A DNA stretch of 64,000 nucleotides, from the NCBI GenBank assembly GCA_963691655.1, contig OY829326.1, positions 84,623,235 to 84,687,234 of the forward strand. Reading direction: 5' to 3'. Below the pieces are notes generated by a model. It searched no databases, was not told the DNA's origin, and saw only the letters and a list, made by a program, of their open reading frames with translations. A program made the translations under genes and the position numbers. Positions 1-12,212 of the stretch are shown here, piece by piece; position 1 is the stretch's first letter, and each line of letters opens with the position of its first letter. The stretch comes from Toxonevra muliebris (Eukaryota; Arthropoda; Insecta; Diptera; Pallopteridae).

Positions 1-348
1 AAATCACACTTGTGATATTAAGTTCACGGAATGACCTGGCCAATGTTTTGTATGCATATCGTATGAAAACTCATAATTTGAGATTTAGATTTTAACATTT
101 ATTAGTTGTACTGATTATAATTATTAATAAGTTTAATACTATTTACATACTTATATATAACTATATATAAACTATGTGGGCTCAAGGCAATAGCTTGTAT
201 AATCTGTAATCATCGTAAGGGGTTTTGGATACGCAAATTTTTTGCAAATAGTGCAGTACTCGTACGTTTTAAGGCAAATCCAGCTGACTAAACAGCGCAA
301 GTTGATTAGCTTTTTTCTTCTTCAGAGCAGCGCCTGCCGAAGTGCTAG
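1..348. other. AT-rich stretch, no gene recognised
   Basis: No supported coding frame, RNA gene or repeat pair was found. A pyrimidine-rich tract ending in CAG at about 310-325 looks like a splice acceptor ahead of the candidate exon that follows, so this stretch may be intron. Confidence 0.4.
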
Positions 349-507
349 GCTCTTGTGTTTCTGCCCGAATATTTCACACAATACCTGCCGACAATTGAGT
401 TCTTGGCTAACATTTTCTATGCCGAATCACTCTCTGAAGAAGGTCTAAGCCCAGATTTTCTATTGAACATGTTTGACGCGTTCCAGAGGGTTGATTTCTA
501 TCCATAA
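349..507 (+). CDS. Candidate terminal exon of an unrecognised host gene
   Basis: A 53-codon open stretch reads from just after CTAG to a TAA at 505-507. Its composition looks protein-like rather than random: it contains PEYFTQYLPTIEF and then SLSEEGLSPDFLLNMFDAF, an acidic and amphipathic tail. The strong pyrimidine tract plus CAG lies about 25 bases upstream, but the frame entering from there meets the TAG at 346-348. Either the CTAG itself is the acceptor or the exon carries a frame break. I do not recognise the family. Earlier exons would lie left of the window. It could be a decayed gene or TE coding end; no TE motif is visible. Confidence 0.33.
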   Translation, partial: ALVFLPEYFTQYLPTIEFLANIFYAESLSEEGLSPDFLLNMFDAFQRVDFYP

Positions 508-1842
508 AAAGTCTATTCATCAATTTGTTTGTATAAAAATTATTTTCATGTGCGATGTGAAGCATAGATCGAATAACTCATATTTGTAGTAACTCCAGGA
601 CGTCCTTGAATTACGTTTTCTACCCTGGCCTTAGTATTAGTGGGTCCAGTCGGTTCCGTTGATCACTCAATATCTTTATCCTTCGATTAGTACATGGGAA
701 TGCTGCTGTCATTTGCCAATAGTGCTCAAGCAACACTTTCCTCGTCACCACTCTTTTGATAGTTGTCAGAAGTTTCATTGCCCGCAAACTTTTCCACTAA
801 ATACTTATCGCACCCAAACGTCACTTCACTCATTAATATACCTGTCTTCTTCGTCAAAGGATGTGGCCGCTGCGACAAAATACAGTCAGTACGCGAATCT
901 CAAGCGAAAAAAGTCAAATAACAAATTTAAAATACTTACTGAAACTAGTTATTTTTGCATTTTATAAAAAGTAATAATTATCTTATCATTCACGCAAAAA
1001 AAAAACACAAAAAAAGGCGGGAACTACACATTTGACGTATAAAAGAGGTAATGGTCACTGAATGACCTTATGGTACACACACGTAAGTTTTGATATTGCC
1101 ACTTACTTTATAAATCAAAAAGCTTCTTTTTATAATTTTTCGGAGGGTTTCCCCTCGATGCAGGAATTCACAAAGGGAAATCTCAAAATTATGTATATTT
1201 TAGGAAATATTGGCAAATTAAGCAAAAAAAGGTCACGAGTTGACCTTAATGTAACAGAAGGGTTAACCTATATCGTCCCAAGGGTCTTTTTTTAATTTTT
1301 GGATAAAACTTGGTATTTTAGGATAATTTGGGGTAAAAAGCATCTAAAGTCAAAAATTTTGTTTGACTTGTAGTTTTAGCTTTACATCGAATTTGAAATC
1401 GTGATCTGCTCTTGCCACGTTTTTGCTTTTTGTTCCCCATGCACTTGTTCTTGTGTCTGACATTTCTGAGTCTTTGAAGCAAAGCTGTGTTTTGTTGTTG
1501 TCTTGTTGTAATGTGGCTATCACCTTGTTAAATTAGCATTGTGAAAAAAATTGCCTTAAAACTTTATATGTATTACCAAAACAATTAAATGCCAAATAGT
1601 GCCCAGCGTTTGATAAATCGAACAGGTAGGTTTACTCTCACTTAACAGACTTCGTGTGCATAATTTAAAAAACTAAATTATTATCGTTGATAGTTTGCCA
1701 TTATAGCAAAAAAATTGCACCATTAATTTTTTTTTTAAATTTATTACATTTTAGTATACATATATTTTTTAAAATATGGCTAAAAATGGGGGTTTTTTAA
1801 ATCTTTGTATTTTAAAGGGGGAATGGGGTGAATCGCAAAACA
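508..1842. other. Non-coding, AT-rich, no gene recognised
   Basis: No convincing gene. On the minus strand at 833-726 there is a 35-residue frame beginning MSEVTFGCDKYLVEKF, with similar but stop-broken sequence continuing to about 600. It may be decayed coding sequence of unknown type. The remainder is A/T runs and short open frames of random composition. Confidence 0.4.
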
Positions 1843-2281
1843 TAGAGGAATGTGGGGAATGTCGAACCACACTTTGATTTTGACTGATAACTCGTCCTAA
1901 AATCGTAATTTTTAAAAATTTCAGAAATGGAGGTTAAACTAGAAGCAAAATGCCATGTTTTTGGAGTTACAAAATTTAAAAATTCGAGTTTGCTGTAACG
2001 TTTTAAGAATTATACCAAAATATTCGATTATGTCATTTTGAAAAATCGTGGGGAATGTCGAACAACTTTGCAAATTGAGAAAATTCGAACAAATATTCAT
2101 GTAAAACGTCTATTTATGACTTCGTTATGAAAAAACATAAGATTTGAATGAAAAATATAGAGAAAAAATCTATGGCCACTAAATATTCTTAGAGATAATC
2201 TGATCGATCAGGTTTTGCAACGTAACGCGACATATTGTCGTTAAATTGCTAAAAAAATTCAAAAAATAGTTTTAAAAACTA

Positions 2282-3527
2282 CACCCAGAGAAATACTTAC
2301 TTGGTTCGAAGAAAAAAGGCTATAAAAAAGGAAAATGGGAATGATTTGGCGCCATAAAAACGGTTTCCTCATTTAGATATATAAAATTTCTTTGAGTTGA
2401 AGAAATATTTTCCAAATATGAGAAATTGTATATAATTTAGGTAAAATTTTCCTCAGTTTGAGGAATAATTTTCCATAGATTAAAGTCAATTTACTTTTTG
2501 GAAAAGAAATCCTCAATTTATGGAATATTTAAATCGTGTTTTTTTACTTGTATTCATTTATTATTTTATTTTTAATAAGAATTAAGGTTTACATTCATAC
2601 GTATTTTTACAAACACTACAGGCATCGTCGCCTTGAAATGATCAAAAGATCCTTATGGCCACCAAAAAATTATAAGTTGAACTTTATTGAAATTTATATC
2701 TTTTGAATATATTTAATTTTTTTCACAATATATATATATATATATATATATTTTTCAAAAATTATATCAATAGCCACAAACCACATCGCTTGAAATAGAG
2801 ACGCCGACTTAAAAATTCAAAAGAAAAACAAAGCGTACGATTATCTGCTAAGGCCAAAAGAGTAAAGCTAGTTTTTTGTATATACAAAAATTTTGTATGG
2901 AGAACATTTTTGGTATTCGTCTCTTTCTTACATTTTCTTTTTTTATGCAAAAATAGTATGTAAGTTTAATTACCTTATTTTATTCTAAATAAGGTAATTT
3001 GTTCTTTTATGGTATTTTGATACTTTTGTTTTGCAGCCAAATGGTGCTTGAATTTTTATATGCTGGTGCGACTAAATTTTGGAAAAAACTGGTTCATGGA
3101 AACGTCCATTGGTCCATGCGCATTTATGTTAACAATAGACCAAGTAATTCATAAAAGCTTTTGAGTTAAAATTTTATGCAGAGACGCGTTGTAAGGACTA
3201 AGTTTTAGAAAAAATTTATATTTGAAGATGTCCATTTACCACACCCATATTTTCTTGTGTTTTATTTACTTTTTTATCTTACTTTTCTTTAATTTTAGTT
3301 TTAACAATTTCATTGAAACTTGGGATTGGATTTCAATTGGTGGGCAGCACCGCAATTAAATTTCCAAAAATGAAGAGAAAACTTACTTCAAATTGAACAC
3401 CATAGTTGCATGAAGAGAGCACATTTTTCTTCATTTTGAGGAAAATTTACATAAACGAGAGAAATTTTCGTGGATTTAAATTGAGGAAACTTTTTCTTTG
3501 TTCCAGAGATGGGTATTTTTCTGGGTG
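2282..3527. mobile_element. TA-flanked MITE, copy 1 (1246 bp)
   Basis: Terminal inverted repeats start CACCCAGAGAAATAC on the left and, as complement, CACCCAGAAAAATAC on the right, each flanked by TA (2280-2281 and 3528-3529). This is the layout of Tc1/mariner-class non-autonomous elements. A second copy lies in inverted orientation at 43408-44412 and is alike over nearly its whole length. This copy carries about 160 extra bases near 2633-2795, bounded by short CTTGAAAT repeats, including an AT-dinucleotide run. There is no coding capacity. It sits inside the 1843-4031 element and is therefore the younger insertion. Confidence 0.8.
2728..2751. repeat. (AT)n microsatellite
   Basis: Twelve AT dinucleotides in a row, within the part of MITE copy 1 that is absent from copy 2. 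Confidence 0.9.
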
Positions 3528-4170
3528 TACCCATAACTAATTTTTTGTCGATAATTTGTTGTGATTTCGCATGAAAACCCGTTAAGGAGCATAAAAAATA
3601 CATTTTCTACTTAACAAATTACAAAGACTAAGTGGTTCGATATTCCCCACAAAAAGTGGTTCGACATTCCCCAGAAGCTGTGTTCTACAAAATAGCCGCC
3701 CATGAGTCACAGAACCAGATTTCATGCAAAAAAACTTTTCTGACTGTAAATAATATTCACACACAATGATTTGAAAAAAATTTACCTGCTTGGTTTAACG
3801 CAAAAATGTTGAAAAAGCAATGTAATTTTTAAAACACAGAAACACTTTTGGAATCTCAAAAATCACTTGATTATCGCAGACAGCACAAAATACGTCTCAT
3901 CGGTTCGACTGCTAATGAAAAAATAAGATGAAGCTGAAATAATACGATGGTAAAAGTTTCGTATAGATCGAATGTCAGATTATGCAGATAAAACAAATGG
4001 TTCGACATTCCCCGTGGTTCGAAATTCCCCTACAAATTTTTTTAGACAATATTTCAAATAATCATATTGCACAAACAATTACATTCCAGATGTTACTGTT
4101 ACGGTAAAAAAAAATGTTAAAGTTGGGTAAAATTAGCTGTTCGATTAATCGAACGTTGGGACGATATGGG

Positions 4171-4243
4171 TTAATTTGGATGCCGGGACGCAGAGAACGA
4201 ATCGCAGACGAGTTAGCCAGAAAAGCACACTGTTGGAAGGGAG
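4171..4243 (+). pseudogene. Non-LTR retrotransposon RNase H scrap
   Basis: A short frame reads LIWMPGRRERIADELARKA. It matches the last RNase H motif of I/LOA-type retrotransposons (W-P-G-H-x-G-I-x-G-N-E-x-A-D-E-L-A-R), with the His and the GNE positions lost. Neighbouring sequence shows no further RNase H or RT motif in frame, so this is an isolated decayed scrap. Confidence 0.55.
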
Positions 4244-4245
4244 TG

Positions 4246-5134
4246 CAGTTTTGTCTTTATGCTAAAAACTTTGCTTATGATATCAAATTCGTATCTGTTA
4301 ACAAAAGCATATTTCTTAATAGACCCTGAAGACCCCCTTTTTCCGACTTTAGGTCCATATTGTGTTAGAATTAGATGTGATGGAGAAAAACTGAATACGC
4401 AGTCGTGGTCACGAACCCTAAATTATTATAAAACCGCACATAAAATTTTTGTTGCACTGTGTTATTTGCAGTTTTATTTTTAATCAACCTGAATTTTATA
4501 TGATTATATTGTACTTACATAAGTATAAATGCGATTTTACTTTTATCGTTAGAAAAAAAAATTTAGAGGGAAGGGATGGATTTTAGGGGGAAATTGGGGG
4601 AAAGCGTGTTAGCCATCTTAAAAAGTATTTGTGTACAGAGCGCGTAACATACATTCATTTTAAGTAGAAAACTACTTTTACTTTAGTCAGCTTTAAGAGA
4701 CTAATCAGTAAACGATTTGGAAAATTGGCTCAAAGAAAACAAAACTTTTTGGCTTCCAAAAATGAGCCGCTCAATTGAAGCGGACAACGAAAAAAAAGTA
4801 TGGTTCTGAAATTCGTTGAAATTCAGCCTAATTGAACCTGTACAAAATATGAATATAGACACACTTTTTTTTTTTTGGTATGAGGTTTATTTGCCAAGTT
4901 AAGTTAAGAATTGACGTAATTGAAATATGAATTTTTCAAAAGTAATTTTTAGAATTAAGTAAATTTACCATAAAATATTGAACATGGTAATTATAATAGG
5001 AAATTTGCTGTTCTTTTTAATTAAGGAATCAGACCGGAAATTAAATTTTTTATGCACCAAACCGGAAGTAAAAGTTTAAAATCAGAATTTTAACAACTTT
5101 AACCATTTAAAAAAAATTGTATTTTTCAAAATTT
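4246..5134. other. No gene recognised
   Basis: AT-rich sequence with homopolymer runs and no supported coding frame, RNA gene or terminal repeats. Confidence 0.4.
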
Positions 5135-5280
5135 AGCTTAAAGTATTCAAATAATGCTCTTAAAGTTTAAAAATGGGATCTGCATTAGTTTAGGAGCTAC
5201 CACGCTCAGTGCGATACCTATGTAAACTAATGTAGATCCCATTTTGAAATTTTAAGGGTATTATTTAAATACTTTAAGCT
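5135..5280. repeat. Long imperfect hairpin (about 56-bp arms)
   Basis: The arm 5135-5190 and the complement of 5226-5280 match with few mismatches (AGCTTAAAGTATT at the outer ends, GGGATCTRCATTAG toward the loop). The loop is about 35 bases. It may be a very small palindromic MITE; if transcribed it would fold into a miRNA-precursor-like stem. No target duplication was identified. Confidence 0.7.
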
Positions 5281-5429
5281 GGACTACTTGTATGACTCGG
5301 ATCCCTAAAACTTTTTTTTGGAAAAGTCACAAAATTTGAAAATTTGTCGCTAGCTCAATGAGAAATATATTAAAATTACAATTGAAATCAAAAAAGGTCT
5401 GACTGGACCCATGTGCCAAACGGAGGGTT

Positions 5430-7935
5430 ACCGTTACATTTTTTTGAAGTGAGTTTCGAGGTAACTTCTAAATTTTCAAAAAAATTAGCGAAGTGGCAAT
5501 GAAGATGAGTGATCAAATAAACGACTAAAATCAAAATACAAAAAAAATATTTCTCTTGCACCTCTACGAGCCAAAAAGTCCGGTCTTTAACGTCACACGA
5601 AAAAGCCTATAACGTTACTAGCGATTTTATTTTGAGAAACGAGAAAATATGATTCATTAAAAAAACCGCTAGAACGTGAAAAAACAAATTTTTATTATTT
5701 ATCATCGTTTTATTTGTTTTTTACTGGTTTCCAATAACCAGAACACATTTCCTTATGTTTCAGTATAAATATTATTGTACACTGTTTTTTATGAAAGAAA
5801 AAAATTAATCACATTCTTCTTTGGGTATATCGAAAAAAACTATTTTTCCATTTTTGACCCGAATTTGATGTACTAACTAAAGCAATGTCTCGGACATTCT
5901 TAGCCGACTCAAAATCAGTTTCACAGTTAACAATTGATTTTCGAGTAAAATAGTTCCAGTATATCTTCAAACTGAATTCAGTCTCCATTTGAGAAATCAG
6001 TGCAGCGATGTATTTGTTTTTGAATTACGATAAAGGTCCATCGCTCTAGATTTTCAAAATCTTCAAAGATTTTGACAATGTGAGAAACATGTAGATGTAT
6101 GGAATGATTGTTTCATTGGTGTGTACCAAGCTGTCAGAAACAAGTACTATCGATTTAAGCAATTCGCGAAAGTTAAAGCGGTAGTGAACAATACAAAACA
6201 CATGCAAAGTTCTCGACAAAATCCACCTGCAATGTTCCTTCACACAGTTTTCTTGAAGCGCCGGCTGGTAAAATCAAAATAAGTCCAACCAAATATTACG
6301 TAGAATTGCTCCAAATTCTTTCAGAACTATATATTTTCAATAATTTCAATTATATATATGGCCAATTTTTTCGTCTTTAACGTTAGAGTCGCACGCATAT
6401 TTTTGCAAAAATATATCGAAAATATCCCATGAAACCAAATACATGGACATGAAAATAGGTCTCAAGGCCAACATTTCATGTGAACAAACTTTTTTTAACT
6501 TTTGTCGTTTCGAAGATATAACCAGTTTTATGTGGTCTTTAACGTTACATTTTTTGGAAGTGAGTTTCGAGGTAGCTCTTCATTTTTAAAAAAATTAGCA
6601 AAACTAGCAATAAAAAAATCTAAACTAAGGCACTATATCAAATATGAGGGATTAAATAAACTACTGAAATAAAAATAAAACCAAAAAAATATTTCTTTTG
6701 CACTTCTAAGATCCAAAATGTCCGGTCTTTAACGTTACACGAAAAAGTCTATAACGTTACACAGCGGTTTTTTTTTTAGAAACATGAAAATATGATGCAA
6801 TAAAAAACTAAAAATTGCTAGAAGGTGAAAAAAAACAAATATTAATTGAAAATATCATCGTTCTGTTTGTTTTTCACTGGTTTCCAAAAACCAGCCCTGC
6901 AATATCACATTGTAGTGCTCTTAATCCGCCATCACTCGCGCGGGGTGTATTTTGCATAACACTGTGGATCATTTCGGGTTTTTTTTCTATGGAATTGATA
7001 AAACTAAGTTTTTCTGAAAGCTTGGGTTGTATATAGAAAAGTAATTTCTCGGTTTTCCCAGGTTTGGCGATTTTTCCATTTTGAAGTTGCTGCTTTAGTT
7101 TATGGTCGCGTCGGAGTAGCATCATTTAATTTCAAATATTTTTACCATCAAAAGGTCCTTCTGGGGGTTTTCAGGTACGAGGAATCTTAATCTGTAGTTT
7201 ATTTTTATCAATATAGGTCGCTAGAGTCCGCTTTGGTGCAAAAAATATGAAAAAGGACGTATTTTTAGGATTTTTTTGGCTAAGAAAGTCATAAAATCAG
7301 ATTAAATGTACGTGATATTCATTTTTTTATTCTTTTCATTATAGACTACATCATTGACGTACAACCATTACCAGATCGACTGATGAAATTTAAAAGTCTT
7401 GTTTTCTAGACTTTTTTTTATAAATTCCATACAAAAATCAGAACAAATCAGTACATTTTTCAGATATATATAGATTTTTATTTTTGATTATAAACTCATT
7501 TAAGCAAGTCTGTTTCTTTCCTTTCTCTAAAAAGTGAACAATAAACTGAAAGTTCTTTCAGTGGAATCGAAAAAAATTTACATTTTTTCTACAATTGGAA
7601 ACTTTACAAAACCCATATTTCTGTCTAGTTTTCATTAAAATAATTCAAAATAGATAAAAATTAAATAAAAAGATCAAAAATGTTATTAGAATTACCAAAC
7701 TCAATACTAAAATAATGAAAAATACAAAAATAGCTAGGTTTGCGTACTGATTTCAGAATTTTAAAATCAGAATTTTAAAATCAAAAAAATCTAAGAAAAT
7801 CAGTACATGTACTCACTAAATCAGTACGTCATGCTACTCTGTGCCCGGCTCAGTGGTTTCTGAGAACAGTAAATTATGTTTTTATGTCGAATAACAAAGT
7901 ACAATTTTTGCAGCGAAATTGGTTTTTAACGTTAC
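5430..7935. repeat. TAACGTTA-rich repeat region with a diverged direct duplication
   Basis: A block of about 330 bases beginning GAAGTGAGTTTCGAGGTA near 5450 recurs in the same orientation near 6555-6895, in matching order: GTGAGTTTCGAGGTA, then TCCGGTCTTTAACGT, then ATCATCGTT and CACTGGTTTCCAA. The palindrome-like motif TAACGTTA or a close variant occurs repeatedly (about 5590, 5612, 6376, 6540, 6728, 6751, 7927). No coding sequence is supported. It resembles the non-coding body of a DNA transposon with spaced internal repeats, but ends and target duplication could not be fixed. Confidence 0.5.
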
Positions 7936-8067
7936 ACAAGTTTGATGGCCAATACAGCATGGGAATTGATTAAGTTTCAAAAAACGCATTTGTATCTAGA
8001 ACCAAAGTCAAAAATTCTCGAAAAAGTAGGTTATTTCCAATTTTTGTTTTGTTAGATTTTTCAGAAA

Positions 8068-8402
8068 AAAACTCTTTCATCGTTGCCTTTTGGTCTGCAC
8101 ACTATCTTCAATCCGTCGCAACCTTTCATGTTAAATATAGACTTATCAGTAAATAGCTCGGTCTTTCATTTGGCAGTAGCCCAGCTAAAATGCGCGGTTA
8201 CAAGTTTGAGCCTTGACTTTCGACTCTTTCCAAAAATAAATGGCTTTTTCACGGTTTGGTATGTTGCTAAGCCACCCTCCACAGCTCGTCGTTGGATAAA
8301 CCAGTGTGGAATGTTTAAACGCAATTTTTTTTTTATAATCCGAAAGATGGCCTGATCCTCACGGTTGGTTGTGCCCCACGGTCTGCCACCTCCATATTTA
8401 GT
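8068..8402 (-). pseudogene. Tc1-like transposase N-terminal remnant
   Basis: The minus strand reads a Tc1-type paired/HTH region: GGRPWGTTNREDQAIFR, then VKKPFIFGKSRKSRLKLV, then the start of the catalytic core LFTDKSIFNMKGCDGLKIV, which corresponds to the family's F-[ST]-D-E-S-x-F-x-L-x-G-x-D-G with the Glu changed to Lys. The middle and C-terminal catalytic parts are not found downstream, so it is a 5' fragment. Confidence 0.7.
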
Positions 8403-8462
8403 ATATAAAAAATGGGAAGCGCGAAAAAGGCTTTTATCTCGGGAATTAACGCAATAGCTCAT

Positions 8463-11212
8463 ACAATTTTTTTACAATGCATATATAAATCCACTTAGAA
8501 TATTTTCTCTTTTCGGCCCCTATACCTCCCTCTGCCTTTTAGCATGCCTAGGACCTTTTTCCATAAAATTGTATTTCTTTCCGAACTATTTTTGCCACTT
8601 CCTAGTTTTCTGGACACATCTACATCAGTGCTGTCGTTTTGAAAATTTTAAGGGGAGGAATTTTTCCTTTTTTTTTATTTTTTATTTTTTATTAACGAAT
8701 CTTAAACAATAAACAGAGACGTTATATTATTGCAACTAGTAAATGTAAATATAATACTGACAAGCAATTTAAGTTTATTAAATTAGGTTTTAAAAAGAAA
8801 GCATTTTGTTTTTTAAATACATGCTATTCGCTTCCCATAAGGTCTGCCACCGTTTTGCGTTTTAGCCGTCTACGAAAAGCACTTATCCGAAGTCCTCTTG
8901 AGCGGAGGATTTCGCTTGACAAGGAAGGAATTTTTTAAAATGTATTAAAAGTTTTCAACTAAGTATTACTTAGATAATTGCTAACAGTTTCAATAATGTA
9001 TAGAAAGTTTTTGTTACAAATTCAGTCATATAAAAGTTATGAAAAATAAACAAGTTTATAAAAAATCAAAATAGCCCTTTGGAAATAAACGGTGCAATAT
9101 AAAGTATTAATACAACTCAAAAATGTGAGATAGGAGGATTTCTTCCGATTGGGGAGGACAGGAGGATTGAGATTTGAGCGGAGTACGAATACTCCAATCG
9201 GAGTGCCTTCGGCACAACAGTTTAAAATTTTGTGTATCTTCTGAACTCAACCAGTGTAACTACATTTTTATTCCAAAAGTGCTGCGCTATCATATTATAT
9301 ATCAATTTAAAGAGCTTGGCGAGTAGGTAAGCCAATTATCAGATTTAAAATCGGTTTAGCCAATTCCAAAATATTAGCGTCGGAAATTCTTTAAAATTCA
9401 CTGAACAAAGCATTGCATTCATCGTTGTAAAAATGATTGCTTAAATGGGAGTAAATAACAAATGAGAGAGAGAGAGAAGACATGAGTAACGGCATTTCTC
9501 AGAATTATCTAACCAATTATCTGCTACACAAATAACAAAACAAACACCAACGAATAGTTTGGTTCTCTTTTGATATTTGTTTTTTCATAAAGAGATTTCT
9601 TGAGCAAAAAATGGTCTCAGTTACTGGGGCCTTACCGACTAGTATTAATATATCATATCATAGGATGTCAAAATCATTGTTTACTTTTGACTGTTTACGT
9701 TTGTTCTGCATTTTTACATTCTCTTCACGACGCCATTATGGCTGCAACAATAAAAATGTGTTGTTATTATTTTGTTGTACTACATTTTATTATATCTGAC
9801 ACAACAACAAAGATGAAATTGTTGTAATCTTGCTATCACCTTCTACATGATTTCACCATGTTTCAACCATTTTCATCATATATCATGAACGATTTAGTAT
9901 ATTTCTCTTTAAATGGTAATGGCAATCTGGCTATCGCTACGCTTAACGCTCCAATTTAGGGATCACAGTAAGTCTCCTCATATACTGTCGTATAATTATA
10001 ATTTCGTATAATTTTGTGGAAAAATGAGAATATGAAAAACGAATGAGAGGATTCGACACCAAATAAGACACCTAGTGAATTGCCCAAATATATCTCTATT
10101 TTTTCACCAATATTAACTGGAAACAAAAATTCTGGTGTTTATTTTTTTTATTTCAATCTTGCGGGTTAGAGGGTTAAGTTAAGTTTTTTGCGCACTTTCT
10201 CTTGTCGCGACGGCATACTGCAAACTAATTAAGCTAGAAAAGCTGTTTTTTCAAAACTCAAAACATAAAGTTCAATAGTGAATCCCTTTATAACGGTAAC
10301 TTACAAAAGTGTGTCACTTGCACAATTATGTGAAAAACTTTAGCAATTTCTGATGCACCATGTCTTAATTCCGTTGTAAATAAATATCAAAAATAGATTA
10401 AAGTTCCTCCTGCTTTATACCTTCCGTCCGAAAGGTAGACAAATTTAGTGCAGCCAATTTCTTCCAACATCTGATTTTAGAATGTTAAAACCCTTATTAA
10501 GCAAATTATAAAAGAATTATGTAGAAAGAGTAAAATCCACCATTTTGTTTTTTTGAAAATCTGATATCGAATTTGTAATCATCAACCTCAAGGAACTCCC
10601 TTCGATGAAGATAAATCTATTTTTAACGAAAGTCATGCTTCATTTTGAAGCCACCAATTTGCTTTCTCAAAACTTTGTTTCGGGTCCGCGATCAGCGATC
10701 TTAAAAGCCCCTCAAGTACAGAATATCATTTATTTTTATGTAGACCTTCATATTTTTACCAGCTTTTTTGGATTGAAACCATAACACTGATATCATATCC
10801 TTCCAGGAATCTTTTTGCGTAAGTACGTTTTGAGTCAATCCGTGAAGTATAACATACATATTTTCATAAAATTTACTTAATCTAATTCATATTAATAGGT
10901 ATATGTAAAATTTTACCCTTTATATATTCCACCGAATAGCATCTCGCTTGAAATAATCTTGGCGATAACTAATTGTGTGTGTTTCATACTCCACCTACCA
11001 TAAATATCGCCTTTGAAATCTATTTTATTGATAGCTTTTTTAGGTTTTATTTATTATTCCTAAAAAAAATAAAAAGTTTACCTTAATTTAATTTAATTTG
11101 ATTTAAGTAACAACATTCACATCATATCCCGTTTGTCACCGAAATTGAGATTTATAATTTTCCAAATATTGTCACTAATGCCGATTGCACACCGAAAATT
11201 GAATTGTATTAA
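8463..11212. other. No gene recognised; repeats only
   Basis: No supported coding frame. There is a short GA dinucleotide run near 9464-9477 and several GAGGATTT-type G-rich patches at 8640-9200 that look like decayed TE sequence. This lies downstream of the Lamtor1 3' end on the minus strand. Confidence 0.4.
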
Positions 11213-11829
11213 TAGCCCATTCTCATGAAACCCAAATTGAGCAATTTCGGCTTCTTTTTCAATTTCCGCCGAAATTGAATTGAAAATGCACAATTTCGTT
11301 ATAGAAATAAATGCGAAACGAAATTGAGTTGCCTACTCAATTTCGTTGAAATTGTGCTACAACACGAAGGCAACTCTGTTAATCGATAAGTATTGGAAGG
11401 GAAATGGAAGAAAAATACATCAATATCAGAAAAATAATTGTCAAATTTAAATATAAATAAAAAATACTATAAAAAATAAGTTATTTATTTTAAATGGAAA
11501 AAAAGAAAATACCAAAAAAGAACTGTGTGGTTAAAATCATCAGCTACTGTTTTCGCAATTCCACTTTACTCTCTATATAATTTACGCTTCTGTATTGTTC
11601 TCCATATTGTCCACATATTTTGTCAAACTTCTCTATTGTTCTCGCCATATTATCATAAATGTTAAGACCATTTATAAGAATTTATCTTTTTTTTATCTAT
11701 TTTATAAACAATAAAATTAAGCTGCCAAATCAAACTGTGTAAGAAGAAAAACTTCTTGTGAATGACTTTAATTTCAAACAGAAATTGAGTGCCGAAATTG
11801 CTCAATTTGGGATCCATGTGAATAGGCTA
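11213..11829. mobile_element. Harbinger-like MITE (617 bp)
   Basis: Terminal inverted repeats of about 40 bp begin TAGCCCATTCTCATG on the left and, as complement, TAGCCTATTCACATG on the right, continuing into CCCAAATTGAGCAATTTC. Both ends are flanked by TAA (11210-11212 and 11830-11832), a 3-bp TWA duplication as expected for PIF/Harbinger. Subterminal sequence is full of GAAATTGA-type repeats. It has no coding capacity and lies just beyond the Lamtor1 poly(A) signal. Confidence 0.75.
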
Positions 11830-12073
11830 TAACTCTCATTTGTAATTTAAATTGTGTTTTTTTACTGTTTTTTGATGATCGATATTTAAGTATTGAATTT
11901 GTGTTGCAGCGGCTGTCAAGCAAACGTATGTTCGTAGAATAAAATAAATTATTCCCATTTAGTACAAAATTATCTAGCGGAAATGATTTCAAATGAAAAA
12001 TTTGGACGAATGCTCATCAAATATTTGTTAATCTCCTCCTTAAGATAGTAAGATTTTTACAAATAAATTTTGT

Positions 12074-12079
12074 TTTATT
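12074..12079 (-). terminator. Lamtor1 polyadenylation signal candidate
   Basis: A canonical AATAAA on the minus strand lies about 41 bases after the Lamtor1 stop codon, giving a short 3' UTR. Confidence 0.55.
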
Positions 12080-12119
12080 AGAATTTTATATTTTAAACTT
12101 TCACATAACTAATATATAT

Positions 12120-12212
12120 TTAAGGAATCCGGAAAGGTACCACAATAGCTTCTTTATGATCTATTTTGATGTCCAATAGAGCAATTTGGGTTTTACTCAT
12201 TGCAGTTTTAAT
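12120..12212 (-). CDS. Lamtor1: Lamtor1 exon 5 (C-terminus and stop)
   Basis: The acceptor TATTTCAG precedes 31 codons ending TAA. The exon encodes the conserved tail with DIKIDHKE followed by VVPFRIP, matching the known family C-terminus. The intron before it spans 12213-19789 and carries Tc1, Harbinger-like, non-LTR and SINE sequence. Confidence 0.88.
   Translation of the reverse strand: MKTAMSKTQIALLDIKIDHKEAIVVPFRIP

Larger units (their letters stand above)
1843..4031. mobile_element. Non-autonomous inverted-repeat element, interrupted by a MITE
   Basis: The two ends are inverted copies: TAGAGGAATGT with GGGGAATGTCGAACCA near 1843-1872, and their complement near 3999-4031. The 16-base motif recurs inside both ends (about 1855, 2049, 3627, 3650, 4000, 4016), always pointing inward, like subterminal transposase-binding repeats. 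A TA is present at both outer ends. Without the nested MITE (2282-3527) the element is about 0.94 kb and has no coding sequence. The superfamily is unassigned; a TA-target element is possible. Confidence 0.55.

Noticed and set aside
726..833. Minus-strand frame starting MSEVTFGCDKYL
   Set aside because: Only 35 residues, followed by stops, no splice structure; kept as a remark in the region note.
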